This document shows, in pieces, positions 28,654-35,952 of a stretch of DNA of 37,846 nt. Position numbers and translations under genes: made by a program. This stretch comes from Thermomicrobium sp. 4228-Ro (GTDB lineage Bacteria > Chloroflexota > Chloroflexia > Thermomicrobiales > Thermomicrobiaceae), in NCBI RefSeq assembly GCF_026241205.1, contig NZ_JAPFQM010000008.1:1-37846 (forward strand). The letters run 5' to 3'. The number at the start of each line of letters is the position of its first letter. The first letter of the stretch is position 1. The notes beneath the pieces are model-generated. The model saw only the letters and a list, made by a program, of their open reading frames with translations. It did not search any database and was not told the DNA's origin.

Positions 28654-30981
28654 ATGGCCATCACCCTGGTCGGCTACCAGACGGTCGTCGTCACCTTGAT
28701 CTCGACGACCGTCACCATCGATGTCCCGAGCGGCGTCCAACCGGGCGACCTCCTGCTCGTCCATCTCGCCGTCCGGTACGTGAACGCCATGCCATCGATC
28801 CCGACGGGATGGCGGTTCATCACCCAGCAGGCGTCGGTCGACACGACCGGGCAGTGGCAGAGGAACAGGCTCTTCCTCTGCTACCGCATCGCGGACGGGA
28901 CGGAACCGGCTTCCTATAGTTTCGGCTCCGGCTACTCGGCATTCGGCGGTATGACGGCCTGGCGCGGCGTGGACACGAGCCGCCCGTTCGAGGACTGGGC
29001 GCTGGTCGGCTCCGTCGACTCGCAGAGCAGCCTCACGTTCCCGAGCTGCGGAATGGGCGGGAGCGACCGCGTCGTGCTCCGCTGTTACAGCCAGGCCGGG
29101 GCGAGCATCGCGAGCGTCACCTGGGGGTCGGGCATCACCACGATCTACGACGCATACAGCTCCAGCTACGGACGAGGCGTCCTGGCCCGGGAGGACGTCG
29201 CGGACGCGAGTCCGCGCACCGTCACGCTTTCGACGGCGAAAGACTGCAGTGGGGCCACCCTCGTCCTCCTCCCCGCCGGGGCGACGCCGCAGGCGAGTAC
29301 GGGATACCGGGGAACGGACTGGGGAGCATGGTCGAACGTGACGGCGGTAACCGTCCGGGCTCCGCTCGCCTATCCGGGCGACTACCTCGTCCTCGTAGCG
29401 GAACGCGATGCGGCGGCGACGGCTACCCCGCCCGCAGGATTCACGCTCCTCGCCTCGGGGGCTGTGAGCTCGACGCTAACCATCGACATCTGGGGACGCG
29501 TCGCCGCGACGAACGAGCCGGAGAACGTCACGGTGACGTTCCCGGCATCGACGTCCGTTACCGCCTCGCTACACGTCTTCCGCGGGTTCTCGGTCGTCCG
29601 CGGCGTCCAGGGAACGGGTGCGAGCTCGGCGGCATCGATCACCCTACCGGCGCTCACCGTCAGCGACCCGACCGTCATCGACCTGCGTATCGTCGGCCAG
29701 TCGAGCACCTACAGACCGACTCTCCCCTCCGGTTTCAACCAGACGCTGTACTCCTACGCCATCGGCGCGACTCCACACGTCGTGTTCCACCGTGTCCTCG
29801 TGAGCGCGACGACGACGGGCACGGCGACCGTGACCTATGGCAGCAACACGCTGGACCTCTACGGGTTCACGGTCGTCCTAGCATCAGTAAGCGCGGGCGT
29901 GAACCTGGCCGGTGCAGCAGCGGGGACGGCGACCGCCAGCGGGCAGCTCAGCGTCACGCGTGGGCTGGCGGGAGTGGGTATCGGCGCGGCAGCAGCCAGG
30001 GCGAACATCCTGAGGGTCGTCGGCCTGGTCGGACGGGCGGAAGGGACCGCGCTGGCCTGGGCGCAGCTGGTGCGCGACGTGCTCCTCGCCGGGCGGGCAG
30101 GCGGCGCGGCGCTCGCGAGCGGAGTCATCGGCGTCGAGCGGCAGCTGGCCGGGACGGCGCTCGGGAGCGGCTGGGCACATGCCGACCTCTCCGTGCTGCT
30201 TCAGATCCTCCTCAGCGGGCGGGCATCCGGTTCGGCTCTAGCTGGCGGGGCGCTCCTGGTCGAGCGCTGGCTCTCGGCGAGCGGAGCGGGTGGTTCGGCT
30301 ACCGTCGGCGCGCTCCTCGTCGAGCGGCTCCTCAGCGGCCGTGCTGCCGGGGAGGGGCGTGTCCGGGCGGCGATCCTGGTACCTGTGCTGCTCGCCGGGC
30401 GGGCTGCCGGGGCTGGCGCTGCTCGGGGTTCCATCGCGGCACCGGTCATCCTCCTGGGACGGGCGGTCGGGGTCGGGCGGGCCTGGGCACCTCCCGCGCT
30501 CGACCTGGCGATGACCGTGACGCACCTCAGGACGGTCTGGGCGCTGACCCGGCGCTGGGCGGCCGTGGAGGGCGAGACGGTGACGGGCGGCACCGTCGGC
30601 ACCGTCGTGTTTCCGGCTGAGCTCCTCGTCGACCCGGTCGGAACCGGCACCGTGGTGGTTGCGCGGGTCGGCCTCCGCCCCATCGTACCGACGACGGCGG
30701 AGTTCGCGGTCGGCGTCGAGAGCGCGCTCGCCGCGCTCGAACCCGGCGACGTCGTGCCCGTGGTGCTCCCGCTCGCACCGGGCGGGGGTGCGGTCGGGCT
30801 CTGCCGGGTACTCGCGATAGACGAAGATCCTGATCGCGGTGAGGTGCGCCTCCAGGTGCAGTTCATCGGGCAGCTGGAGGCAGAGGACGTGGCGGCGTTC
30901 CAGGACGTCGGGCGGCCACGGGTCGCCACTGACCGCGCGACGAACCTGGGCCGGACAGTACGGGAGCTGCGGCGGCGGTGA
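28654..30981 (+). CDS. Large fibre-like protein with ten 20-residue repeats, 775 aa
   Basis: Begins at ATG 28654, three bases after the previous stop and without a strong ribosome site. Residues 1-210 and 215-410 look like two beta-sandwich domains of the same type (VPSGVQPGDLLLVHLAVRYV; APLAYPGDYLVLVAERDAAA; 'PpGf..l' and 'W.g...s..' phrases). Residues about 418-619 are ten repeats of the form L-x-G-x-A-x-G-x-A-x-A-x-a-x-L-x-V. The C-terminal 155 residues form a separate domain (EGETVTGGTVGTVVFPAELL; AALEPGDVVPVVLPLA; GEVRLQVQFIG). Overall a virion surface protein, likely a fibre with a repetitive shaft and end domains. No close family recognised for the whole. Confidence 0.75.
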   Translation: MAITLVGYQTVVVTLISTTVTIDVPSGVQPGDLLLVHLAVRYVNAMPSIPTGWRFITQQASVDTTGQWQRNRLFLCYRIADGTEPASYSFGSGYSAFGGMTAWRGVDTSRPFEDWALVGSVDSQSSLTFPSCGMGGSDRVVLRCYSQAGASIASVTWGSGITTIYDAYSSSYGRGVLAREDVADASPRTVTLSTAKDCSGATLVLLPAGATPQASTGYRGTDWGAWSNVTAVTVRAPLAYPGDYLVLVAERDAAATATPPAGFTLLASGAVSSTLTIDIWGRVAATNEPENVTVTFPASTSVTASLHVFRGFSVVRGVQGTGASSAASITLPALTVSDPTVIDLRIVGQSSTYRPTLPSGFNQTLYSYAIGATPHVVFHRVLVSATTTGTATVTYGSNTLDLYGFTVVLASVSAGVNLAGAAAGTATASGQLSVTRGLAGVGIGAAAARANILRVVGLVGRAEGTALAWAQLVRDVLLAGRAGGAALASGVIGVERQLAGTALGSGWAHADLSVLLQILLSGRASGSALAGGALLVERWLSASGAGGSATVGALLVERLLSGRAAGEGRVRAAILVPVLLAGRAAGAGAARGSIAAPVILLGRAVGVGRAWAPPALDLAMTVTHLRTVWALTRRWAAVEGETVTGGTVGTVVFPAELLVDPVGTGTVVVARVGLRPIVPTTAEFAVGVESALAALEPGDVVPVVLPLAPGGGAVGLCRVLAIDEDPDRGEVRLQVQFIGQLEAEDVAAFQDVGRPRVATDRATNLGRTVRELRRR
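29905..30510 (+). repeat. Ten tandem 60-base (20-residue) repeats in the fibre gene
   Basis: The span is 606 bases, 202 codons: ten units of 20 residues, the fifth with two extra. Examples are LAGRAGGAALASGVIGVERQ, LSGRASGSALAGGALLVERW and LSGRAAGEGRVRAAILVPVL. Small residues alternate strictly with larger ones, which fits a beta solenoid or triple-stranded shaft. DNA identity between units is moderate, so the duplications are not recent. Confidence 0.85.
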
Positions 30982-31853
30982 GCGCGCGACGGTACATCAG
31001 GTGGGAGCAGGCGCGGCTGGCGAACCCATTCGTCTCCTGGGAGTTCGACGGTGCATCGCTGTACTACGCGGCATACGGGAACGACCAGAGCATCGCCTGG
31101 TTCTGGTACAACCTCCCGGGCGTGACGGTGGAGACGCACGCCGGGCGCTGGAACCGGGAATGGCGCGTTGACACCATGTTCGGTGAGGTTAGCCTGGTGC
31201 GCGACTACCGCAGTACTAACCGGAGCGACCCCTACCTCGTCGCCTACGCGCATGCCGTGACCTGGGACTATCCTGGCGGGGCGAACTCCCTGCCGTTGAC
31301 GGAGTGGGACTTCAACGCCATGGCCAGTCGGGCCACTCTCGCCCCGCCCATTCCGAAGGGTTCACGGGTGCGGGTCAGGTTCTGGGTCATGAACGATGCC
31401 GAGGTGGACTGGGTGCAGCGACCCGTGCTCCACGTCCAGCTCAACCCGCCGATACCTCCTCTCGATCAGGCGGGAGACATCGACCGCTGGATAGGGGCAG
31501 TGAGCCTACAGTGGGGGAACCGAGACGTCCTGCACTGGGTGCCCGGGAAACTGGCCCTCGTCGGGCATGAGACGGTCGGCGTTCCACGGGGCGCGGGGAC
31601 CTCGCTGGTGCACGAGTTCGAGGTCGATGAGGAACTGTACGCGCTCGGCATCGCGCTGGAATTCGGGGTCGGGGCATCGTACCAGCTCAGCGGCCCGGAC
31701 GAATCGACTGGCTCCACGCCGATACCGTGGACGGACGTTCGGGTGACGAGCATCGAGTATGCGCCTCCACTGCCCGAGCCGGTGCGCCGCGTGGAGGAGG
31801 CGATCCGGGACTGGCGTTCCCGCGAGCGGGTACGCCGGCAGGCGGTGCAGTAG
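30978..31853 (+). CDS. Tail-associated protein, 291 aa, unknown
   Basis: GTG at 30978 overlaps the preceding stop (GTGA). Aromatic-rich beta segments dominate: YIRWEQARLANPFVSWEFDG, ASLYYAAYGNDQSIAWFWYN, VRVRFWVMNDAEVDWVQRPV, and a short helical, basic C-terminus (EPVRRVEEAIRDWRSRERVR). I do not recognise a family. It is the last gene before the lysis region, so it is either the terminal tail tip component or a receptor-binding protein. Confidence 0.65.
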   Translation: MSARRYIRWEQARLANPFVSWEFDGASLYYAAYGNDQSIAWFWYNLPGVTVETHAGRWNREWRVDTMFGEVSLVRDYRSTNRSDPYLVAYAHAVTWDYPGGANSLPLTEWDFNAMASRATLAPPIPKGSRVRVRFWVMNDAEVDWVQRPVLHVQLNPPIPPLDQAGDIDRWIGAVSLQWGNRDVLHWVPGKLALVGHETVGVPRGAGTSLVHEFEVDEELYALGIALEFGVGASYQLSGPDESTGSTPIPWTDVRVTSIEYAPPLPEPVRRVEEAIRDWRSRERVRRQAVQ

Positions 31854-31887
31854 CTTGAACGCCGCTAGTGTCAGCTCGGGAGGATCG

Positions 31888-32214
31888 ATGGACGGGGCGA
31901 TCGTGACGGTGATCACCGCCGTGATCGGTTCGAGCATGGCCGGAACCGCCGTGGGGTACCTGCTCCGGCGCCGTCACGCGCACACCGAGACGCGTCAGGT
32001 GGAGGCAGATGCGATCGAGCGCTACCAGCGTGTGGTCGCGGAGCTCTGGCGGCGTATCGAGGAGTTGGAGGCGCGAGCGAGCGAGTTGGAGCACAAGCTG
32101 CGCACGCTGGAGGACGAGACGCGGGTACTCAGGCGCTTGCTGCGGGCGTACGAGCGCCGGTACGGTCGGCGGTTCCGGGTCGTGAACGGCGAGGTCATCG
32201 AGGAACACGAGTAA
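31888..32214 (+). CDS. Single-TM coiled-coil protein of the lysis region, 108 aa
   Basis: ATG at 31888 after GGGAGGATCG. One hydrophobic segment at residues 4-25 (AIVTVITAVIGSSMAGTAVG, YLL) is followed by RRRH and a coiled coil from about 35 to 85 (ERYQRVVAELWRRIEELEAR, ASELEHKLRTLEDETRVLRR). Membrane segment, then coiled coil, is seen in holin-associated proteins of the XhlA type and in spanin-like proteins; the cytoplasmic basic flank after the TM suggests the coil is inside. It directly precedes the holin-like gene. Longer upstream reading overlaps the previous gene and lacks a ribosome site. Confidence 0.7.
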   Translation: MDGAIVTVITAVIGSSMAGTAVGYLLRRRHAHTETRQVEADAIERYQRVVAELWRRIEELEARASELEHKLRTLEDETRVLRRLLRAYERRYGRRFRVVNGEVIEEHE

Positions 32215-32224
32215 GGGGGTGCGC

Positions 32225-32467
32225 GTGCGGTACGAGTTCAAGGCGCTCGAGGAGCTCGGCTGGTTCGTGTTCGTCGCCGTCGCCACTGTCGTCCTGCAGG
32301 CGCTCGTCGAGTTCGACCCGAGTCGGGTCGACGACTGGCGAGCCTGGGCTGTCGGGGTCGGGGCAGCAGCGGTGCGTTCTGGCGCCGGGGCCGCCCTCGC
32401 TTGGCTGGGTAAGCGCGCGATCGTGGACGAGGGTGGAGATGCGGGCGGGGTGGCGGGAGCTGACTGA
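32225..32467 (+). CDS. Holin-like protein, 80 aa
   Basis: GTG at 32225 behind AAGGGGGTGCGC (a second GTG at 32219 is also in frame). Two hydrophobic segments: ELGWFVFVAVATVVLQALVE near the start, and WAVGVGAAAVRSGAGAALAW in the second half, separated by a polar turn (FDPSRVDDWRA) and followed by a charged tail. Two TM helices, small size and a place before the endolysin are characteristic of phage holins, which time the release of the endolysin. It overlaps the next gene by 29 bases. Confidence 0.75.
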   Translation: MRYEFKALEELGWFVFVAVATVVLQALVEFDPSRVDDWRAWAVGVGAAAVRSGAGAALAWLGKRAIVDEGGDAGGVAGAD

Positions 32468-33470
32468 CGAGGAACGCGAACTCCTCCTCACGCTCCCGAT
32501 CGAGGCGGCGGCGCGGCGGTTCGGTGTCGGGACGGCAACGGTCGTTCGCTGGCGGCGGGCGATCCGGAGTTCGACGGAACGGGATGCGCTCGCGGAACCG
32601 GATCATACTGGTCGTCCTCATCTCAGGATCGAGCGGAACGGTCCAGAGGCCCGAGTGCTCTCCGACCGGCAGTACCGGGTGGTCGTGCTATCCGATTTGC
32701 ATCTCCCGTGGGCGGATCCGGATGCGATGCTCCTCGCTCGCGAGATCGTCCGCGATGTTGACCCTGACCTCGTCGTCGTGAACGGCGACCTGCTCGACGT
32801 GTGGGCGCTCACGAAATGGCCGGTATCGCCGCCGACTCGCTCCTTCGCGGGCGAGCTCCAGCGGGTACGCGAGCAAGTCGCCGAGCTCGCGACATGGGCA
32901 CCGAACCGTCCCTGGATCTGGCTGGACGGGAACCATGAACTCCGCTTCGTGCGGTACCTCTGGCGCCGTGCCTCGGAGCTCTGGGAAATCGATGACCTCG
33001 ATCTCGCCCACCTTGTGCGTGCACCCTCGAACTGGCTCCACCTCGCGCATGTCGAGGGGTATGGACGGCGCAGCGAAGCGGTCATCCCGCAGGTGCGCCT
33101 GGGGCGGCTCACGGTGCTCCACGGGGACGGGCTACGGCTGACCGGGATGACGGTGAACGTGGCGCGCAGTGTGTACCTGCGCGTGTTGAAGCCTGTGCTG
33201 GTCGGGCACTGGCACCGGGCACAGGTGTACACCCAGACCGACTACGAGGGGCAGACGAGCGGGGCGTGGGTGGTGCCGTGCCTCACCGGGCCACGGGCGC
33301 ACTACGACGCGGGACGGCTCATGGATCAGGGGCTCGCGGTCGTGGACGTCCACGAGGCGGGGTTGTTCACGGTACACCTCGTGCACTTCGTCCTGCACGG
33401 CGATCGACTGGTGGCGATCTATGGTGGGAGGCGGTACGAGCGGATACTCGGCGCCGCTCGCTGGTGGTGA
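32439..33470 (+). CDS. HTH-fused metallophosphoesterase, 343 aa
   Basis: ATG at 32439; a GTG six bases earlier is possible. Residues 1-45 form an HTH-like unit (TLPIEAAARRFGVGTATVVR, WRRAI). From residue 80 on it is a calcineurin-like phosphoesterase with every metal motif: VVLSDLHLPW (Asp86, His88), VVVNGDLLD (Asp117), LDGNHELR (Asn165, His166), LHGD (His228) and VGHWHRA (His257, His259). This superfamily cleaves phosphodiesters or phosphomonoesters, in nucleic acids, proteins or small molecules. Between holin and endolysin it is out of place for a lysis gene; it starts within the holin gene and is followed by two Zn-ribbon/aromatic-tail proteins. Possible roles: DNA processing, counter-defence or superinfection control. 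Activity predicted, target unknown. Confidence 0.85.
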   Translation: MRAGWRELTDEERELLLTLPIEAAARRFGVGTATVVRWRRAIRSSTERDALAEPDHTGRPHLRIERNGPEARVLSDRQYRVVVLSDLHLPWADPDAMLLAREIVRDVDPDLVVVNGDLLDVWALTKWPVSPPTRSFAGELQRVREQVAELATWAPNRPWIWLDGNHELRFVRYLWRRASELWEIDDLDLAHLVRAPSNWLHLAHVEGYGRRSEAVIPQVRLGRLTVLHGDGLRLTGMTVNVARSVYLRVLKPVLVGHWHRAQVYTQTDYEGQTSGAWVVPCLTGPRAHYDAGRLMDQGLAVVDVHEAGLFTVHLVHFVLHGDRLVAIYGGRRYERILGAARWW

Positions 33471-33472
33471 GC

Positions 33473-33865
33473 ATGCGCTGGATGGCCGGTTTTCTCCCCT
33501 GTCCCCACTGCTGTTACCCGCACTCGGTGCTCTCGGTCTGGACAGGAGCGCGGGAGAGTTGCGCGCGTTGTGGAGGGCTGCTCCGGCCCGGGACGGCCGA
33601 GCGGATCGCGCTCGGAGACCAGGCAGTGGACCGGATCCGCTGCCCGTGGTGCGGTGGTACCCGGGCGTGGACGGCGCTCGACCGGATCGGCCTCGGGGAC
33701 CGGCCGCAGCGGGTCCGCTACGCCTGCCCGGACTGCTTGCGCCCGTTCACCGTCGAGCACGACCCAACCACCGCGGCGCAGGCGTCCATCCACGAACTGA
33801 GCGAGCGCGAACGAGCGTGGCTCGCGTTCGTTCGCTGGTTGGCCCGGCGTGACGAGGGGGAATGA
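33473..33865 (+). CDS. Multi-zinc-ribbon protein with aromatic C-terminal tail, 130 aa
   Basis: ATG at 33473, two bases after the phosphoesterase stop. Four Cys pairs occur in order: LPCPHCCYP, ESCARCGGLL, RCPWCGGTRA and ACPDCLRPF, giving two probable zinc ribbons, separated by short basic strands (DQAVDRIRCPWC, PQRVRYACPD). The last 23 residues (SERERAWLAFVRWLARRDEG) repeat in altered form at the end of the next protein. Zinc ribbons of this kind often bind nucleic acid or other proteins. Not a recognised family. It is coupled to the next gene by ATGA. Confidence 0.75.
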   Translation: MRWMAGFLPCPHCCYPHSVLSVWTGARESCARCGGLLRPGTAERIALGDQAVDRIRCPWCGGTRAWTALDRIGLGDRPQRVRYACPDCLRPFTVEHDPTTAAQASIHELSERERAWLAFVRWLARRDEGE

Positions 33866-34221
33866 GAACGGTGGCGGCCATGCACGGCGGGCTCGACTCG
33901 CTGATCACGGCGCTCTGGAACCGCGGCGTCTGGGTGGTGGCCTGGGCGGAGGAACAGCATGCGATCGTCCTCGCCATCGCCGGAGGGCTGACCGTGGAGA
34001 TCGAGCGGGCACGGATCGGGCAACCGATGGAGACCGCCGACATGCTCGCGCGGTACCTCCCGCGCTGGAACGTCATCGACGCGCCACGCTCGGCCAGCGA
34101 GCTGCCGCAGCTCTCGTCACGCACGCTCGCCTGGTGGCGCTTCCTGCGCTGGCTCTACGAACGAGATGGGGAGTGGAACGATGCCGACGTGGATTCTCGG
34201 AGACTCGACTGTCTCGCCTGA
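33862..34221 (+). CDS. Protein sharing the aromatic tail motif, 119 aa
   Basis: ATG at 33862 overlaps the stop of the zinc-ribbon gene. Residues 10-60 form a small alpha-beta unit (LDSLITALWNRGVWVVAWAE, AIVLAIAGGLTVEIERARIG). Near the C-terminus QLSSRTLAWWRFLRWLYERD closely parallels the tail of the preceding protein, after which NDADVDSRRLDCLA is extra. No recognised family. The shared motif suggests that both proteins contact the same partner, or that one derives partly from the other. Confidence 0.68.
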   Translation: MRTVAAMHGGLDSLITALWNRGVWVVAWAEEQHAIVLAIAGGLTVEIERARIGQPMETADMLARYLPRWNVIDAPRSASELPQLSSRTLAWWRFLRWLYERDGEWNDADVDSRRLDCLA

Positions 34222-34357
34222 CACCGTCCGCGCCGCCGCGCAGCGCCAGGCCGCGCACCGGCGGTACCTCGACGTCGTCCCGCTCTACGCGGTAGGTGGT
34301 GCTGGCCTCCCATGGTTGAGCAAGGGCGGGGCGGCAGGCGAAGCGGCAGGGGAGTGA
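34181..34357 (+). CDS. Small protein before the endolysin, 58 aa
   Basis: ATG at 34181 after GGGGAGTGGAACG, overlapping the end of the previous gene by 41 bases in another frame. PTWILGDSTVSPDTVRAAAQ, RQAAHRRYLDVVPLYAVGGA, then a Gly/Ala-rich end. Unknown function. The good ribosome site and the place immediately before the endolysin operon member argue for expression; short length keeps confidence moderate. Confidence 0.5.
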   Translation: MPTWILGDSTVSPDTVRAAAQRQAAHRRYLDVVPLYAVGGAGLPWLSKGGAAGEAAGE

Positions 34358-34381
34358 ACATATACACTGGAGGGTGTCGGA

Positions 34382-35686
34382 ATGGGAGCGATCGACTCGA
34401 GAGCAGCTGTCGTTGGCGTGCTGCCACGGATCTCGCCGGAGCGGTTCACGGCGCTGCTCGAGGCGGCCGGTTCACCGGCGGCGGCCGAGGGGAACGCCTG
34501 CTGGCAGGCGGTCGCGGCGGAGGGAGTCGACCCCCTCTTCGCCCTGGCCGTCTTCTGGCACGAGTCCCGCTTCGGCACTGCCGGGGTGGTCGCGGCGCAC
34601 GACCTGCGCAACCCGGGCGCCACCCGCACCAGTCGCACCGGCGTGGGGGAACCTGTCGCCGTGCCGGGGCGGGGCCAGTTCTGGCGCTACCCCTCTTGGA
34701 CGGAGGGGTTCCGGGACCTCGCGCGCCGCCTGGTCGACCCGGACTTCGTCTACCGCCGCCAGGGGGCGGCGACCGTCGAGCGGATCGTCCCGCTCTGGGC
34801 CCCGGCCAGCGACGGGAACGACCCGGCCGCGTACGCGGCAGCCGTTAGCGCCTTCATCGCCCAGTACGCCAGCGACCCGGTGCCGGGGCTGCCGCTGCGC
34901 CTCGCGCTCCTGCCGCCGGGCGCACCCAACCGGCCCGGCTACCCGCTGCGACCGGCCTGGGTCACCGTGCACGAGACGGCGAACGAGGACCCGGGAGCCG
35001 GCGCCGAGGCGCACCGGCGCTTCGTCCACGCCGGGGGCGGTCCGGAGGGAGTGAGCTTCCACTTCGTCGTCGACGACCGCGAGGCGGTGCAGCTCCTCCC
35101 GACCACCGAGAACGGCTGGCACGCCGGGGACGGCGTCAACGGAACCGGCAACCGGGCCTCGATCGGGATCGAGCTCTGCGTGAACCGCGACGGCGACTGG
35201 TCGCGCACCCAGGAGCATGGGGCGCGCCTGGTGGCGGCGCTCTGCCGGGCCTTCGGGCTCGGGCCGGAGCGAGTGGTGCCCCACCAGTACTGGAGCGGGA
35301 AGACCTGCCCGCGCCGGCTGCTGGCCCAGGGGTTCGACGCGTTCCGCGAGCGAGTACGGGGTCTCCTCGGAGGGGGTGAGGCAGTGAGTCAGGAGGTCGT
35401 CGAGATCGGTCCGTTCGGTAAGCACGTGGGCCATGGATTTCTCGCTTTCTGGAGACAGCTCGAACGAATCGACCAGACGCTCCCGATCCGCGCTCTCGGG
35501 TGGCCGTTGACCGAAGAGTTCGACATCGACGGGATCGTCTACCAGGTCTTCGAGCGTGGCGTGCTCAAATGGGCTCGTGGCGAGCCCCAGCCGTGGGACG
35601 TGCACGTGGCTCCGTTCGAGGAGGCCGAGCGAGTCCGTGCAGTGGCTCGTGCGCGTGGGATCCTGGTTGTACCTGGCTCTCGTTGA
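34382..35686 (+). CDS. Endolysin: glucosaminidase-like + amidase + C-terminal surface-type module
   Basis: 434 residues; ATG at 34382 after GGAGGGTGTCGGA. Residues about 15-185 resemble a GH73-type glucosaminidase (DPLFALAVFWHESRFGTAGV, Glu61 as likely acid; LRNPGATRTSRTG; YPSWTEGFRDLARRLVDPDF). Residues about 190-330 are an Amidase_2 (N-acetylmuramoyl-L-alanine amidase) with zinc ligands His197 (VTVHETAN), His301 and Cys309 (HQYWSGKTCPR) and the GWHAGDGVNGTGNRASIGIE core. Residues 335-434 carry GKHVGHGFLAFWRQLERIDQ, GWPLTEEFDIDGIVYQVFER and GVLKWARG, a module related to that in the secreted nuclease and typical of Chloroflexota surface proteins, probably for cell-envelope binding. It cuts two bonds of peptidoglycan after release by the holin. 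Confidence 0.9.
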   Translation: MGAIDSRAAVVGVLPRISPERFTALLEAAGSPAAAEGNACWQAVAAEGVDPLFALAVFWHESRFGTAGVVAAHDLRNPGATRTSRTGVGEPVAVPGRGQFWRYPSWTEGFRDLARRLVDPDFVYRRQGAATVERIVPLWAPASDGNDPAAYAAAVSAFIAQYASDPVPGLPLRLALLPPGAPNRPGYPLRPAWVTVHETANEDPGAGAEAHRRFVHAGGGPEGVSFHFVVDDREAVQLLPTTENGWHAGDGVNGTGNRASIGIELCVNRDGDWSRTQEHGARLVAALCRAFGLGPERVVPHQYWSGKTCPRRLLAQGFDAFRERVRGLLGGGEAVSQEVVEIGPFGKHVGHGFLAFWRQLERIDQTLPIRALGWPLTEEFDIDGIVYQVFERGVLKWARGEPQPWDVHVAPFEEAERVRAVARARGILVVPGSR

Positions 35687-35708
35687 TGGGCAAGGTCACC
35701 TCCCTCAG

Positions 35709-35876
35709 TTACCCCGTACAGCAGTATTCGGTCGTCAGAATGGTCGTCAAAACGCGATCGCCCCGGTCGCAACCCGGGGCAATGTCCTCGAGGTGCGGAG
35801 GGAGCACGCTCGTATACGTATCGAGCGTGAGCGTGATCTGCGAGTGCCCGAGTAGCTCCTGCGCGACCTCCGAACT
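35709..35876 (-). pseudogene. Remnant of a tyrosine recombinase (C-terminal end)
   Basis: On the minus strand 35870-35778 encodes EVAQELLGHSQITLTLDTYT and SVLPPHLEDIA, the C-terminal signature of phage tyrosine integrases: the His of LGHS and the nucleophile Tyr of DTYTSVLP are present. The Arg and HxxR motifs, and the rest of the catalytic domain, are absent: upstream of it the reading (MADTPDLLMRIKIVTR) is unrelated. The sequence after LEDIA to the TAA at 35709-35711 no longer resembles the family. I therefore call it a scar of a former tyrosine integrase gene, beside the present serine integrase. Confidence 0.8.
35760..35780. terminator. GC-rich hairpin after the endolysin gene, weak terminator candidate
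   Basis: GCCCCGG at 35760-35766, a seven-base loop and CCGGGGC at 35774-35780 form a 7-bp stem 74 bases after the endolysin stop. There is no T-run directly after it on the plus strand; on the minus strand TTTT begins eight bases later. It lies inside the integrase remnant and may simply be part of the former gene. Confidence 0.3.
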
Positions 35877-35921
35877 GCGCGTAACAATTTTTATACGCAT
35901 GAGCAGATCAGGTGTATCGGC

Positions 35922-35941
35922 CACAACGTGAGCACGTTGTG
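35922..35941. other. Perfect 9+2+9 inverted repeat beside the integrase: candidate attP core
   Basis: CACAACGTG (35922-35930), AG (35931-35932), CACGTTGTG (35933-35941). It ends 11 bases from the integrase stop and has no T-tract on either strand, so it is not a standard terminator. Large serine integrases recombine at about 50-bp quasi-palindromic sites exchanging a non-palindromic central dinucleotide, which is what this shows. AT-rich sequence (CAATTTTTATACG) lies about 30 bases to the left. Confidence 0.5.
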
Positions 35942-35952
35942 ATCAAAACGCC

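Noticed and set aside
34472-35605. Long minus-strand open frame opposite the endolysin
   Set aside because: The plus strand encodes complete amidase and glucosaminidase motifs; the antisense reading has none and no ribosome site.
35922-35941. Inverted repeat considered as intrinsic terminator for the endolysin operon or int
   Set aside because: Neither side has a T-run after the stem, and the loop is only two bases; an attachment-site role fits better.
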